Shown: one piece after another, positions 1-5,818 of the stretch | Layout of the letters: every line of letters starts with the position of its first letter | Numbering within the stretch: position 1 is the first letter of the stretch | Assembly (NCBI GenBank): GCA_050742535.1 | Contig: JBOGIQ010000277.1 | Span: 1 to 8,261 of the forward strand | Length of the DNA: 8,261 nt | Direction of reading: 5' to 3' | From: Gp6-AA40 sp050742535 | GTDB lineage: Bacteria > Acidobacteriota > Vicinamibacteria > Vicinamibacterales > UBA2999 | Notes under the pieces: model-generated | Databases searched by the model: none | What the model saw: only the letters and a program-made list of their open reading frames with translations | Told to the model about the DNA's origin: nothing | Program-made: the position numbers and the translations under genes

Positions 1-1524
1 CATCTCCTCCGTACACGGGAGGCGCAGCGTGAACGTGCTGCCCGCGCCTTCCGTGCTGCGCACCGTGACCGACCCGCCGTGCGCCCGCGCGATCAGCTCG
101 ACGATGCTCAGGCCGAGGCCGACGCCGGAGGTTGCGCTGGCCAGCCGCTGATCGACGCGGTAGAAGCGTTTGAAAATCCTGCGGTGCTCGCGCGGCGCGA
201 TCCCGATGCCGTTGTCCTGAACGTCGAAGGCGATGCCATCCGGCGTACGCGTCACCCTGACCACGACGCGTTTCTCGTCCGGCGTGTACTTCAGCGCGTT
301 GTCGAGCAGATTGATCAACGCCGAGACCACGGCTCCCTCGTCCGCGCGGACCGGCGGGAGGTCCGGCGCGATCTCCAGCGTCAACTCGCAATCCGCCGGT
401 ACCCGTTCGCGGATCGCGGCGATGGCGGCCTTCACGAGCGTGGATGGCGACACGGCCGCGAAGGCGAATCGCTCGCGGCCGCGCTCGAGCCGCGAGAACG
501 TCAGGAAGTTCTCGATCAGGCGCGTCAGCCGCGCGTTCTCGCTGGCAAGGAGGTGCAGATAGTCACGCGTTTTCGTCTGGTCCAGGTGCGCGTCCGCGAG
601 CAGGCCGTCAACCAGCACGCGCATGGACGCCAGAGGCGTGCGCAGCTCGTGCGAGACGGCGGCGACGAGGTCTGTCTTGAGACGGGCCAGCCGCAGCTGG
701 CGGCGGAACGCGCTGCCGGTGATGACCGCGATGAGCACGGTGGCGAAGAGACCTGACGCAGCCACGGCAATGTACGCCATTGCCTGCCGCTTCGCGCCCG
801 AGTCGTCGACCGGCAGTGTTTCGAGCGGCTCGAAGAACGACAGCTGCCAGCCGGGCAGCGCCGCGCCGGCGGCGATGGCTTCCATGTCGGCCCGCTCGCC
901 CGGTGCGAACGTGTTGAAGAGGATTCCGGACGGCTGCACCTCGTGCAGCATGTCGTGCATCATCGACTGGATGGTGTCGGTCCGATAGAGGAGGACCGTC
1001 ATCCCGTCCGCTGACGGAAAGGCCCACACGTCGCGCAGGGCGGTCTGCTGAAACACCCCGGGCTCGAGCGCCAACCCGCCGCGCGCGGCGACTTCCGACG
1101 ACAGGTCCAGCGCCGGCTGCACCTCGTTCCGGACGCCGGGTTCGAGCTCGCGCAGCCGCCCGGTGACCGGGAAGGCGATCCGCCCGTATTCATTGAGCAG
1201 GATGGCGCCGTCGCCTTCGACCGCGAGCATCAATTCGCCGAAGCGCTTCACCGGATCGCCGCGGCCGTTGAGCCGTGCGGCGTGCGCGTCCCATAACGCC
1301 TCGACCCGCGAGCGCACGAGACGCAGCTGCGCCCTGTAGCCCTCGAGCGTGCTGCGGCGGCTGGCTTCGGCCTGCACCTGAACCGCCTCGTTCATGAACC
1401 AGACGACGAATGCGGCGGGCAGCAGCGTCAGCAGCACCAGCAGGACGATGAGCGACGTGTGGCGATCGCGGCCTGTCCCGAGTGAGCGTTGCGACGAGGC
1501 GCGAGTCGAGGGGCCGTCGGCCAT
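1..1524 (-). CDS. Membrane-bound sensor histidine kinase (3' end beyond window)
   Basis: Sensor kinase of a two-component system, expected to autophosphorylate a histidine and pass the phosphate to a response regulator. The reading frame is open from the ATG at 1524 down to base 1 (508 codons, no stop), so only the extreme C-terminus is missing. A first membrane segment lies at about residues 24-44, followed by an extracytoplasmic region of about 200 residues with no recognisable domain, and a second membrane segment at about 249-270. The H-box SHELRTPL follows, with His292 as the expected phospho-acceptor. The ATPase domain shows the N-box Asn409 (LLDNALKY), D-box Asp437 (DNGIGI), an F-box (FKRFYR) and the glycine-rich GVGLGLSI at 467-474. 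Only about 20 residues separate the second membrane segment from the H-box, so there is no room for a HAMP domain. It starts 17 bases after the upstream TIGR03435 gene, so the two are probably co-transcribed. Its ligand cannot be read from the sequence. Confidence 0.95.
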   Translation of the reverse strand, partial: MADGPSTRASSQRSLGTGRDRHTSLIVLLVLLTLLPAAFVVWFMNEAVQVQAEASRRSTLEGYRAQLRLVRSRVEALWDAHAARLNGRGDPVKRFGELMLAVEGDGAILLNEYGRIAFPVTGRLRELEPGVRNEVQPALDLSSEVAARGGLALEPGVFQQTALRDVWAFPSADGMTVLLYRTDTIQSMMHDMLHEVQPSGILFNTFAPGERADMEAIAAGAALPGWQLSFFEPLETLPVDDSGAKRQAMAYIAVAASGLFATVLIAVITGSAFRRQLRLARLKTDLVAAVSHELRTPLASMRVLVDGLLADAHLDQTKTRDYLHLLASENARLTRLIENFLTFSRLERGRERFAFAAVSPSTLVKAAIAAIRERVPADCELTLEIAPDLPPVRADEGAVVSALINLLDNALKYTPDEKRVVVRVTRTPDGIAFDVQDNGIGIAPREHRRIFKRFYRVDQRLASATSGVGLGLSIVELIARAHGGSVTVRSTEGAGSTFTLRLPCTEEM

Positions 1525-1541
1525 GGGTCTTAGCACTGAGG

Positions 1542-2432
1542 TCAATTCTCCGTCGGCATCTCGAGGCGATCGATGACCAGCACCTCGACCGGCGCGCGGC
1601 CCTGAACGAGCTTCAGTCCGAGTTGATCCTCGACTGCGGTGAAGAGCGACGGCAGCTCCGCGATCGGTGATCCCGCGACGCCGGGACCTGCCTGCGGCGG
1701 GGCCGCTCTGAAGTCGATGTCGAAGCGGCCCGTCAAACCGGTGTGGTCGACGACCGGACGCCCGAGCGCACCGGCAAGCATGCCTGTCAGAATCGTCAAC
1801 TGAACGGCGCCCCCGGTCAAGCTGGCCACGCCTCCGACGGCGCCGCACGTCGGCCGGACGCCTGGCGCCGGCGCGAGCCGTTCACCCGCCAGATTCCGCT
1901 TTCGAGCGGCCTCGATTTCCGCATCGCAGTTGACGTCCGAGCGTCGCAGAGAGGGTCCCAGCCGGCCATCGCTGCGGGCGACCGTGAGCGTGTAGACATC
2001 CATTTCGCGTTGCTCGACGTGGGCGGCCAGCCTGAACCGGTCGACTAATAGACCACGGAAGTACGAGGGGCGTTCTTCAATCGCCACGTCGCGACCGGCC
2101 GCGGCGTTGATGGCGAACGGAGTCGTCCGCGCCCAGTCGGGCAGCCCTTCGATGCGATAGACCGGCATGAGATACCCGATCGAGATGAGGCTGATGACGG
2201 GCAACCCGCCGGCGAACCGGCCGCCTGGCTGCCACTGCATCGGGACGCGTTCCTGTCGGGTGATCTGCCGCACGGATGCGACTTCAAACGACCTTATCGG
2301 TTCAAGAATGGGCCCTTCGACTCGCTGACGCTCGCTCAGGGCAGGCCCGGTCTGCGCGACCAGCGTGACCGGACGAGCGGTCAGAGCGACGAGGACGGCG
2401 GCCGCTGCGGTGCCGATGATTCGCAAGCGCAC
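1542..2432 (-). CDS. TIGR03435 family exported protein
   Basis: A 296-residue member of the TIGR03435 'soil-associated' family, abundant in Acidobacteriota and without an established function. A signal peptide (about residues 1-27, ending LVAQ) points to export. Family landmarks are FEVASVRQ at 49-56, GLLVDRFRL at 127-135, the GP-S-C segment around 159-169, GRPVVDHTGLTGRFD at 224-238, PSLFTAVEDQLGLKL at 261-275 and the C-terminal VLVIDRLEMPTEN. The length is typical and the gene looks intact. Cys169 and Cys196 could form a disulfide. The start is a GTG; an in-frame stop lies only 15 bases upstream, so no longer start is possible, and no clear Shine-Dalgarno sequence is seen. The histidine kinase follows after 17 bases, so this protein may share its regulation or act with its extracytoplasmic sensor. 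The latter is inference only. Confidence 0.95.
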   Translation of the reverse strand: MRLRIIGTAAAAVLVALTARPVTLVAQTGPALSERQRVEGPILEPIRSFEVASVRQITRQERVPMQWQPGGRFAGGLPVISLISIGYLMPVYRIEGLPDWARTTPFAINAAAGRDVAIEERPSYFRGLLVDRFRLAAHVEQREMDVYTLTVARSDGRLGPSLRRSDVNCDAEIEAARKRNLAGERLAPAPGVRPTCGAVGGVASLTGGAVQLTILTGMLAGALGRPVVDHTGLTGRFDIDFRAAPPQAGPGVAGSPIAELPSLFTAVEDQLGLKLVQGRAPVEVLVIDRLEMPTEN

Positions 2433-2474
2433 TTCAAGGGCAGGTTAGCGGGGGGGTGTTACGGAATTGTTACC

Positions 2475-2510
2475 GTTCGAGTCGTTCGAATCGTTCGGGT
2501 CGTTCGGATC
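2475..2510. repeat. 9-bp tandem array, GTTCGRRTC x4
   Basis: Four consecutive 9-bp units, GTTCGAGTC, GTTCGAATC, GTTCGGGTC and GTTCGGATC, which differ only at the sixth and seventh bases. The array continues as degenerate GTTCGAACG and TTCTGAACG units to about 2528, and reappears in opposite orientation from 2537, producing the inverted repeat listed separately. It lies wholly between the methyltransferase stop and the TIGR03435 start. Confidence 0.9.
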
Positions 2511-2566
2511 GTTCGAACGTTCTGAACGCGAACGCCTCGAACGATCCGAACGATCCGAACGTTTCG
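2487..2566. repeat. Large imperfect inverted repeat (30-nt arms) after the methyltransferase gene
   Basis: Arms at 2487-2516 and 2537-2566 are complementary at 28 of 30 positions (mismatches 2491/2562 and 2498/2555; the second is a wobble pair in one strand's RNA), with a 20-base loop. The stem begins one base after the methyltransferase stop codon (2568), on the side its transcript would reach first. It could terminate or protect that transcript, or limit read-through into the TIGR03435-kinase unit. No T-run follows the stem on the minus strand, so it is not a canonical Rho-independent terminator. Confidence 0.85.
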
Positions 2567-2567
2567 C

Positions 2568-3395
2568 TCATTTCACCTTCGTCAGCGTCATCTGCTGTCC
2601 GGCGCCGCCGCCGTTCGGGCGCTGCGTTCCCTCGATCACGCCACCCTTGACGCGGCCGTTGAACTCCTGTTTTCCGTTGGAGAGCATCACGTCATTGCCG
2701 CGCAGGCGGCCGGTGATGTTGATCGTCTGCCCGTCGGATCCTCTCGAGGTTCCCGACAGCATCTGGAACTGCTGTGTCAGGGTGAACTCCCGGCCGTCGC
2801 CGGTCCGCCACGTGCCGCCGATCTTGGCCGGAACGATGTTGAGCATCACCGTGCACCACTGGGAGCAGTTCTCCACGGTCGTCTGCTCGTCCGGCGTCCA
2901 GTCGGGAATGCTGAAGGTATTCAGCACCACGCGCGTGCCGGCGGGCAGATTGAAAATCTTGTCGCGCAGCGTCGTCAGGTTGCTCGGCAGGAGGAACAGC
3001 GCCAGCGCCGTCGCCTTCGAGAAGTCCGCCTCGTACATGTCGCCCTGCACGAACTGGGCTCGTTCCGCTACGCCCTCCTTGGCGGCGATCCGTTTCGACA
3101 GCGCCACCATGTCCGGGTTGTATTCCACGCCGAGGCCGCGCGCCCCCAGCTTGGCCGCCGCGATCACGTTCCGCCCATCGCCCGATCCGAGGTCGACGAC
3201 GAAGTCCTGCGGCGTAATCTTGCCGACCTCCATCATCTTGGCGACCGTCTCTTCCGGAGACGGGACCCAGACGACGTCCTTGCCAGGCTGCCCGACCTGG
3301 GGAACGAATTCTTCCTTTGTCTGCGCCGCGGCAGGATGCACGTATGCGGCGGTCACGATTATTGCGACGAGAACGCGTCCGACGGATTTCAACAT
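2568..3395 (-). CDS. Putative exported class I SAM-dependent methyltransferase
   Basis: A 275-residue protein with a Rossmann-fold methyltransferase core. Motif I is DLGSGDG at 68-74, the acidic residue at the end of strand 2 is Glu91 (GVEYNP), Asp119 lies in QGDM, and ALFLLPSNL at 132-140 is the motif IV region. The PSPEETVAKMM segment before motif I and the LLP motif recall the FAM173/ATPSCKMT and DOT1-like lysine methyltransferases; this is from memory and unsearched. From about residue 185 a beta-rich C-terminal domain of about 90 residues follows, of unknown role. The N-terminus looks like a cleavable signal peptide (residues 1-25, ending AAAQ), which is odd for an enzyme needing cytoplasmic SAM. 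The ATG at 3395 is preferred because a GGGGGA Shine-Dalgarno-like stretch lies five bases upstream and the signal peptide starts there. The open frame continues to 3758 only through repeats and the divergent gene. It is transcribed divergently from the plus-strand operon. Confidence 0.9.
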   Translation of the reverse strand: MLKSVGRVLVAIIVTAAYVHPAAAQTKEEFVPQVGQPGKDVVWVPSPEETVAKMMEVGKITPQDFVVDLGSGDGRNVIAAAKLGARGLGVEYNPDMVALSKRIAAKEGVAERAQFVQGDMYEADFSKATALALFLLPSNLTTLRDKIFNLPAGTRVVLNTFSIPDWTPDEQTTVENCSQWCTVMLNIVPAKIGGTWRTGDGREFTLTQQFQMLSGTSRGSDGQTINITGRLRGNDVMLSNGKQEFNGRVKGGVIEGTQRPNGGGAGQQMTLTKVK

Positions 3396-3410
3396 CTCAG
3401 TCCCCCGAAA

Positions 3411-3507
3411 GGCCGACGTGAAACGTCGGCCTCTACCATCCCCTGAAGGGCCGACCTGAAGGTCGGCCTCTGCCATCCCCCTGAAAGGCCGGCGTGAAAC
3501 GCCGGCC
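3411..3507. repeat. Three 38-bp-spaced hairpin repeats with compensatory changes
   Basis: Stems start at 3411, 3449 and 3487, exactly 38 bases apart. Unit 1 pairs 3411-3419 with 3423-3431 and unit 3 pairs 3487-3495 with 3499-3507, each a 9-bp stem around a GAA loop. Unit 2 pairs 3449-3456 with 3461-3468 (8 bp, TGAA loop). Stem position 8 is G-C in units 1 and 3 but C-G in unit 2; position 6 is A-T in units 1 and 2 but G-C in unit 3. The units are joined by a conserved TCTACCATCCCC-like linker. Unit 1 lies four bases from the methyltransferase Shine-Dalgarno-like stretch, so the array may sit in that mRNA's leader. Confidence 0.92.
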
Positions 3508-3508
3508 T

Positions 3509-3550
3509 CTACCAGCCACCAACCACCAACTACCAATCGCCAACTACCAA
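3509..3550. repeat. Heptanucleotide array, TTGGTAG-type x6
   Basis: Six consecutive 7-bp units on the plus strand: CTACCAG, CCACCAA, CCACCAA, CTACCAA, TCGCCAA and CTACCAA. On the minus strand they read as TTGGTAG, TTGGCGA and TTGGTGG variants. The array follows directly on the third hairpin, so two unrelated repeat types are stacked in one spacer. Confidence 0.9.
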
Positions 3551-3681
3551 CCAGAAAGGCGACACTACATATACCCGAAACTGGGACTAGAATGACCCAC
3601 CTTCGCTGCTTTCCGCCTCCGCGCCCGGCGCTTCGGCGGGACAGGCTGCAGCTACGGTGGGCAAGCGCCCTTGGAGGACGT
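3551..3681. other. Spacer upstream of the plus-strand operon; presumed promoter region
   Basis: Free of the short arrays and carries no gene I can support. A TAGAAT hexamer at 3588-3593 resembles a -10 box, but no good -35 hexamer lies at 16-18 bases, so it is only a candidate. Segments at 3630-3644 and 3651-3665 are degenerate copies of each other (11 of 15 bases alike, GCT-CGG-GGG core) and may be remnants of another dispersed repeat. Confidence 0.4.
3673..3677 (+). promoter_or_regulatory. Shine-Dalgarno GGAGG deciding the start of gene A
   Basis: GGAGG lies four bases before the ATG at 3682. Together with the signal peptide that begins there, it supports this start over the in-frame ATG at 3592. 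Confidence 0.8.
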
Positions 3682-4533
3682 ATGACTCGACGCACCGTTC
3701 CCGCTCTGCTGATGGCGGTTAGCTTGGCCGCGGCCACGGGATATGCGCAGGCTCCCACTGGCGGCGGTCGGGGAGGGCGGGGCGCAGGTCCGGCTCAACC
3801 GGCTGTGGAGGTTCCGGCCGACCCTCTGAGCGCTCTTGCGCCGGCAAATCTCACGAAAGCGCGGCCCAAGGCGCCCTTTGACCTGACCGGGAACTGGTTC
3901 ATCAACGGAGGTGTTCCCGGCGGCGGCTGGCTGTTCGGCCGGACGCCTGCGGTCCTCCCCAAGCTGACCCCGGCGGCGCAGAAACACTTCGACGCCTACG
4001 CCGCCGCGACGAAGGACGGCAAGGTCTATCGCGACGACATCGGCAAGTGCTGGCCGGCGGGAATGCCGGTGATCATGACGCGCGTCTGGCCGATCGCGAT
4101 GATCCAGCTGCCGACGGCGATCTACATGATCAGCGAGTTCATGAACAGCCTGCGCGTGATCTATCTCGACGGCCGGCAGCATACGGATCCGGACATCGTC
4201 GTGCGCAGCTTCAACGGCGAGTCGATCGGCCGCTGGGAGGGCGACACGCTGGTTGTGGATACCCGCAACTTCACCGACCTCGACAAGCACTGGGTCGATC
4301 AGGGGATTCCGGCGAGCAAGGACTTCCGCATGATCGAGCGCTACAAGTTGATCAACAACGGCAACACGCTGCAGGGCGAATGGACGTTGATCGACCCGCA
4401 GCACTGGGAAGGCGAGTGGAAGGGGACGCGCACGTGGAATCGCGTTACCGATCACGATATTCAGGAAGTCGAGTGTCTGCCCGACCTGAACGAGCATCTA
4501 CAGAGCACGAAGTCGGGAGTGCATGTTCGTTAA
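3682..4533 (+). CDS. Exported GRWEGD-motif protein A, function unknown
   Basis: A 283-residue protein whose function I do not know. A signal peptide (about residues 1-22, ending GYAQA) precedes a Gly/Arg-rich linker. The conserved body follows: PLSALAP, RPKAPFDLTGNWF with a GxW motif (Gly70-Trp72), DDIGKCWPAG, a run of IMTRVWP and QLPTAIYMISEF, LDGRQH at 162-167, FNGESIGRWEGDTLVVDT ending at Thr194, and EVECLPDLN near the end. GxW plus alternating beta-like segments suggests a lipocalin-like or other beta-barrel fold, which is inference. It has exactly two cysteines, Cys123 and Cys265, at positions matched in gene C. It is the first gene of the plus-strand run and well over half its aligned residues match gene C by eye, so the pair reflects tandem duplication. 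Starting at 3592 would add a Pro/Arg-rich stretch before the signal peptide and is rejected. Confidence 0.9.
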   Translation: MTRRTVPALLMAVSLAAATGYAQAPTGGGRGGRGAGPAQPAVEVPADPLSALAPANLTKARPKAPFDLTGNWFINGGVPGGGWLFGRTPAVLPKLTPAAQKHFDAYAAATKDGKVYRDDIGKCWPAGMPVIMTRVWPIAMIQLPTAIYMISEFMNSLRVIYLDGRQHTDPDIVVRSFNGESIGRWEGDTLVVDTRNFTDLDKHWVDQGIPASKDFRMIERYKLINNGNTLQGEWTLIDPQHWEGEWKGTRTWNRVTDHDIQEVECLPDLNEHLQSTKSGVHVR

Positions 4534-4540
4534 TCGGGCC

Positions 4541-4576
4541 GGTTCACGAGGTTCAACGGGTGCAAGGGGTTCAGGA
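4541..4576. repeat. 9-bp tandem array, GGTTCANNN x4
   Basis: Four 9-bp units: GGTTCACGA, GGTTCAACG, GGTGCAAGG and GGTTCAGGA. The first six bases are constant apart from one T-to-G change, and the last three vary. The array fills almost the whole spacer between A and B, and its last unit supplies the first part of gene B's ribosome binding site. Confidence 0.88.
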
Positions 4577-4578
4577 GG
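4573..4578 (+). promoter_or_regulatory. Shine-Dalgarno AGGAGG of gene B
   Basis: A strong AGGAGG four bases before the ATG at 4583. It overlaps the end of the 9-bp array and fixes the start of B at the MKK methionine rather than at the in-frame ATG at 4523, which lies inside gene A. Confidence 0.88.
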
Positions 4579-4582
4579 ACAG

Positions 4583-4975
4583 ATGAAGAAGCTCATAATC
4601 GCGTCGGCCCTTATGCTGAGCGTCGTCGCGCCCGCGTTCGCGCATCACTCGCCCGCGGCGTTCGAGGCCCAGAAGACCGTGACGCTGACCGGCGTCATCA
4701 AGGAGTTCCGCTGGCAGAACCCGCACACGTGGATCGAGCTCTACGTGCCGAACGAAAAGGGCGAGGAGGTGCTGTGGGCGGTGGAGCTGACCAGCCCGAC
4801 CTACCTCGTTCGCGCCGGCTGGAAGTCGAACACGCTCAAGCCAGGCGACAAGGTGACGGTGGTCGGCCGCCCGCTGAAATCGGGTGAGCCGGGCTCCGCC
4901 ATCTTTACCTCGGTGACGCTCGCGGATGGACGCACGCTGGTCGAACGGCCGGCGCGGCAGGGCGGTGCCAAGTAA
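4583..4975 (+). CDS. DUF6152-family small exported protein (B)
   Basis: A 130-residue protein of a family I recognise as DUF6152; no function is established. The signal peptide is residues 1-20 (ending PAFA), so the mature chain would begin His21-His22-Ser23. The motifs are HHSPAAFE, TLTGVIKEFRWQNPHTWIEL, the WAVELTSPTYLVRAGW segment and TLKPGDKVTVVGRP, with the strand pattern of a small beta-barrel, possibly OB-like. The only histidines after the signal peptide are 21, 22 and 48 (in NPHTW), and there is no cysteine. An exposed N-terminal histidine recalls copper-binding proteins such as CopC, but nothing here proves metal binding. It lies between paralogues A and C, and its TAA overlaps C's ATG by one base, so B and C should be translated together. 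The length appears normal for the family. Confidence 0.92.
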   Translation: MKKLIIASALMLSVVAPAFAHHSPAAFEAQKTVTLTGVIKEFRWQNPHTWIELYVPNEKGEEVLWAVELTSPTYLVRAGWKSNTLKPGDKVTVVGRPLKSGEPGSAIFTSVTLADGRTLVERPARQGGAK

Positions 4976-5784
4976 TGTTCCGCCGCGTTGCGGTTGCGGG
5001 CGCCGTCGCCGCCGTCATCGCCGGGATGCCGGCGTCGCTCGTCGCGCAGCGTGGGCAGGCGCCTCCGCCGGCCGAGCCGTTGAGCGCGCTGGCGCCTGAA
5101 AACCTGTCCAAGCCGCGGCCGAAGGCGCCGTTCGATCTGACCGGGAACTGGTTCGTCGACACCAGCGCAGGCCCCGACGCGTGGCGGTTCGGCCCGCCGT
5201 ATCCGAAGCTGACCGCGAAGGCGCAGAAGGAATTCGACACCGGGATGAAGCTGCTCAAGGAAGGCAAGGTCTACAAAGACGACATCGGCCAGTGCTGGCC
5301 GGCAGGCCTGCCGCTTATCATGACGCGCTACTGGCCGACGGCGATGATTCAGCTGCCAACGGCGATCTACATGGTCAGCGAGTTCATGAACAGCTTCCGG
5401 ACGGTCTTCCTCGACGGCCGTCAGCACACCGACCCCGACATCGTCGTCCGGACGTTCAACGGCGAATCGGTTGGCCGCTGGGAAGGCGACACGCTCGTCG
5501 TCGACACGCGTCACTTCCGCGGCGATCACCACTGGATGGACCAGGGCGGCGCGTCCATTCCGGCGGGCGAGCAGCTGCGCATCGTGGAACGCTTCCGGCT
5601 CCTCCCTGGCGGGAAGCAGCTGCAGATCGAGTACACGATGACCGACCCCGAAAACTGGGAAGGCGAGTGGAAAAGCACGAAGCGATTCAATCGGGTCAAC
5701 GACAGCGACATCAAGGAAGTCGTGTGCCTTCCGGATCTGAACGACCACCTGAAGAGCACGCGATCGAAGACGCAGGTTCAGTAG
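4975..5784 (+). CDS. Exported GRWEGD-motif protein C, paralogue of A
   Basis: A 269-residue paralogue of gene A, of unknown function. A signal peptide (about residues 1-24, ending LVAQ) is followed by a short Pro-rich linker and the same ordered motifs as A: PLSALAPENL, FDLTGNWF (GxW ending at Trp59), DDIGQCWPAG, IMTRYWP, QLPTAIYMVSEFMNS, LDGRQHTDPDIVV, VGRWEGDTLVVDT (Trp169) and VVCLPDLN. Its only cysteines are Cys107 and Cys251, 144 residues apart, against 142 in A. It lacks the Gly/Arg-rich linker of A and differs mostly around the segment after the GxW motif. Its ATG overlaps the stop of B (TAATG), a typical translational-coupling arrangement, and no separate strong Shine-Dalgarno is needed. 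Retention of both copies on either side of B suggests they act together, perhaps as different subunits; that is inference. Confidence 0.9.
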   Translation: MFRRVAVAGAVAAVIAGMPASLVAQRGQAPPPAEPLSALAPENLSKPRPKAPFDLTGNWFVDTSAGPDAWRFGPPYPKLTAKAQKEFDTGMKLLKEGKVYKDDIGQCWPAGLPLIMTRYWPTAMIQLPTAIYMVSEFMNSFRTVFLDGRQHTDPDIVVRTFNGESVGRWEGDTLVVDTRHFRGDHHWMDQGGASIPAGEQLRIVERFRLLPGGKQLQIEYTMTDPENWEGEWKSTKRFNRVNDSDIKEVVCLPDLNDHLKSTRSKTQVQ

Positions 5785-5818
5785 CAGGGATCAGGGATCA
5801 GGGATCAGGGATCAGGAT
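5785..5818. repeat. Heptanucleotide array, CAGGGAT x4 plus partial unit
   Basis: Four perfect CAGGGAT units (5785-5812) follow the stop codon of C directly, then a shortened CAGGAT (5813-5818). Near-perfect identity suggests recent expansion. Each unit contains AGGG, and the last contains AGGA, so the array forms a ladder of weak ribosome binding sequences upstream of gene D. Confidence 0.95.
5814..5817 (+). promoter_or_regulatory. Shine-Dalgarno AGGA of gene D inside the heptamer array
   Basis: AGGA in the last, shortened unit lies seven bases before the ATG at 5825, the right distance for initiation. Gene D thus appears to use repeat sequence as its ribosome binding site. Confidence 0.6.

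Noticed and set aside
79..756. Plus-strand open frame over the kinase gene
   Set aside because: It is the exact antisense frame of the HATPase and HisKA region, which carries all expected kinase motifs on the minus strand; Arg/Asp/Ala-rich shadow composition.
2487..2566. Canonical Rho-independent terminator
   Set aside because: The stem is strong but no T-run follows on the minus strand, and the plus strand has no gene ending here.
2467..3459. A 330-codon plus-strand open frame starting in the GTTC array, with Phe-Glu-Ser-Phe-type repeats
   Set aside because: It is antisense to the methyltransferase, its N-terminus is just the translated DNA repeat, and it has no recognisable domain or ribosome binding site.
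3411..3507. CRISPR array
   Set aside because: The 38-bp period has no unique spacers; the whole unit, including the linker, is repeated, and only three copies exist.
3588..3593. TAGAAT as a definite -10 promoter box
   Set aside because: No convincing -35 hexamer at the right distance; kept only as a candidate in the spacer entry.
3592..3681. Upstream start adding 30 residues to gene A
   Set aside because: The extension is Arg/Pro-rich and would bury the signal peptide; the ATG at 3682 has a good GGAGG and begins the signal peptide.
3396..3758. N-terminal extension of the methyltransferase up to 3758
   Set aside because: The extra frame is open only because the hairpin and heptamer repeats and the divergent gene A happen to lack stops; the signal peptide and ribosome binding site support 3395.
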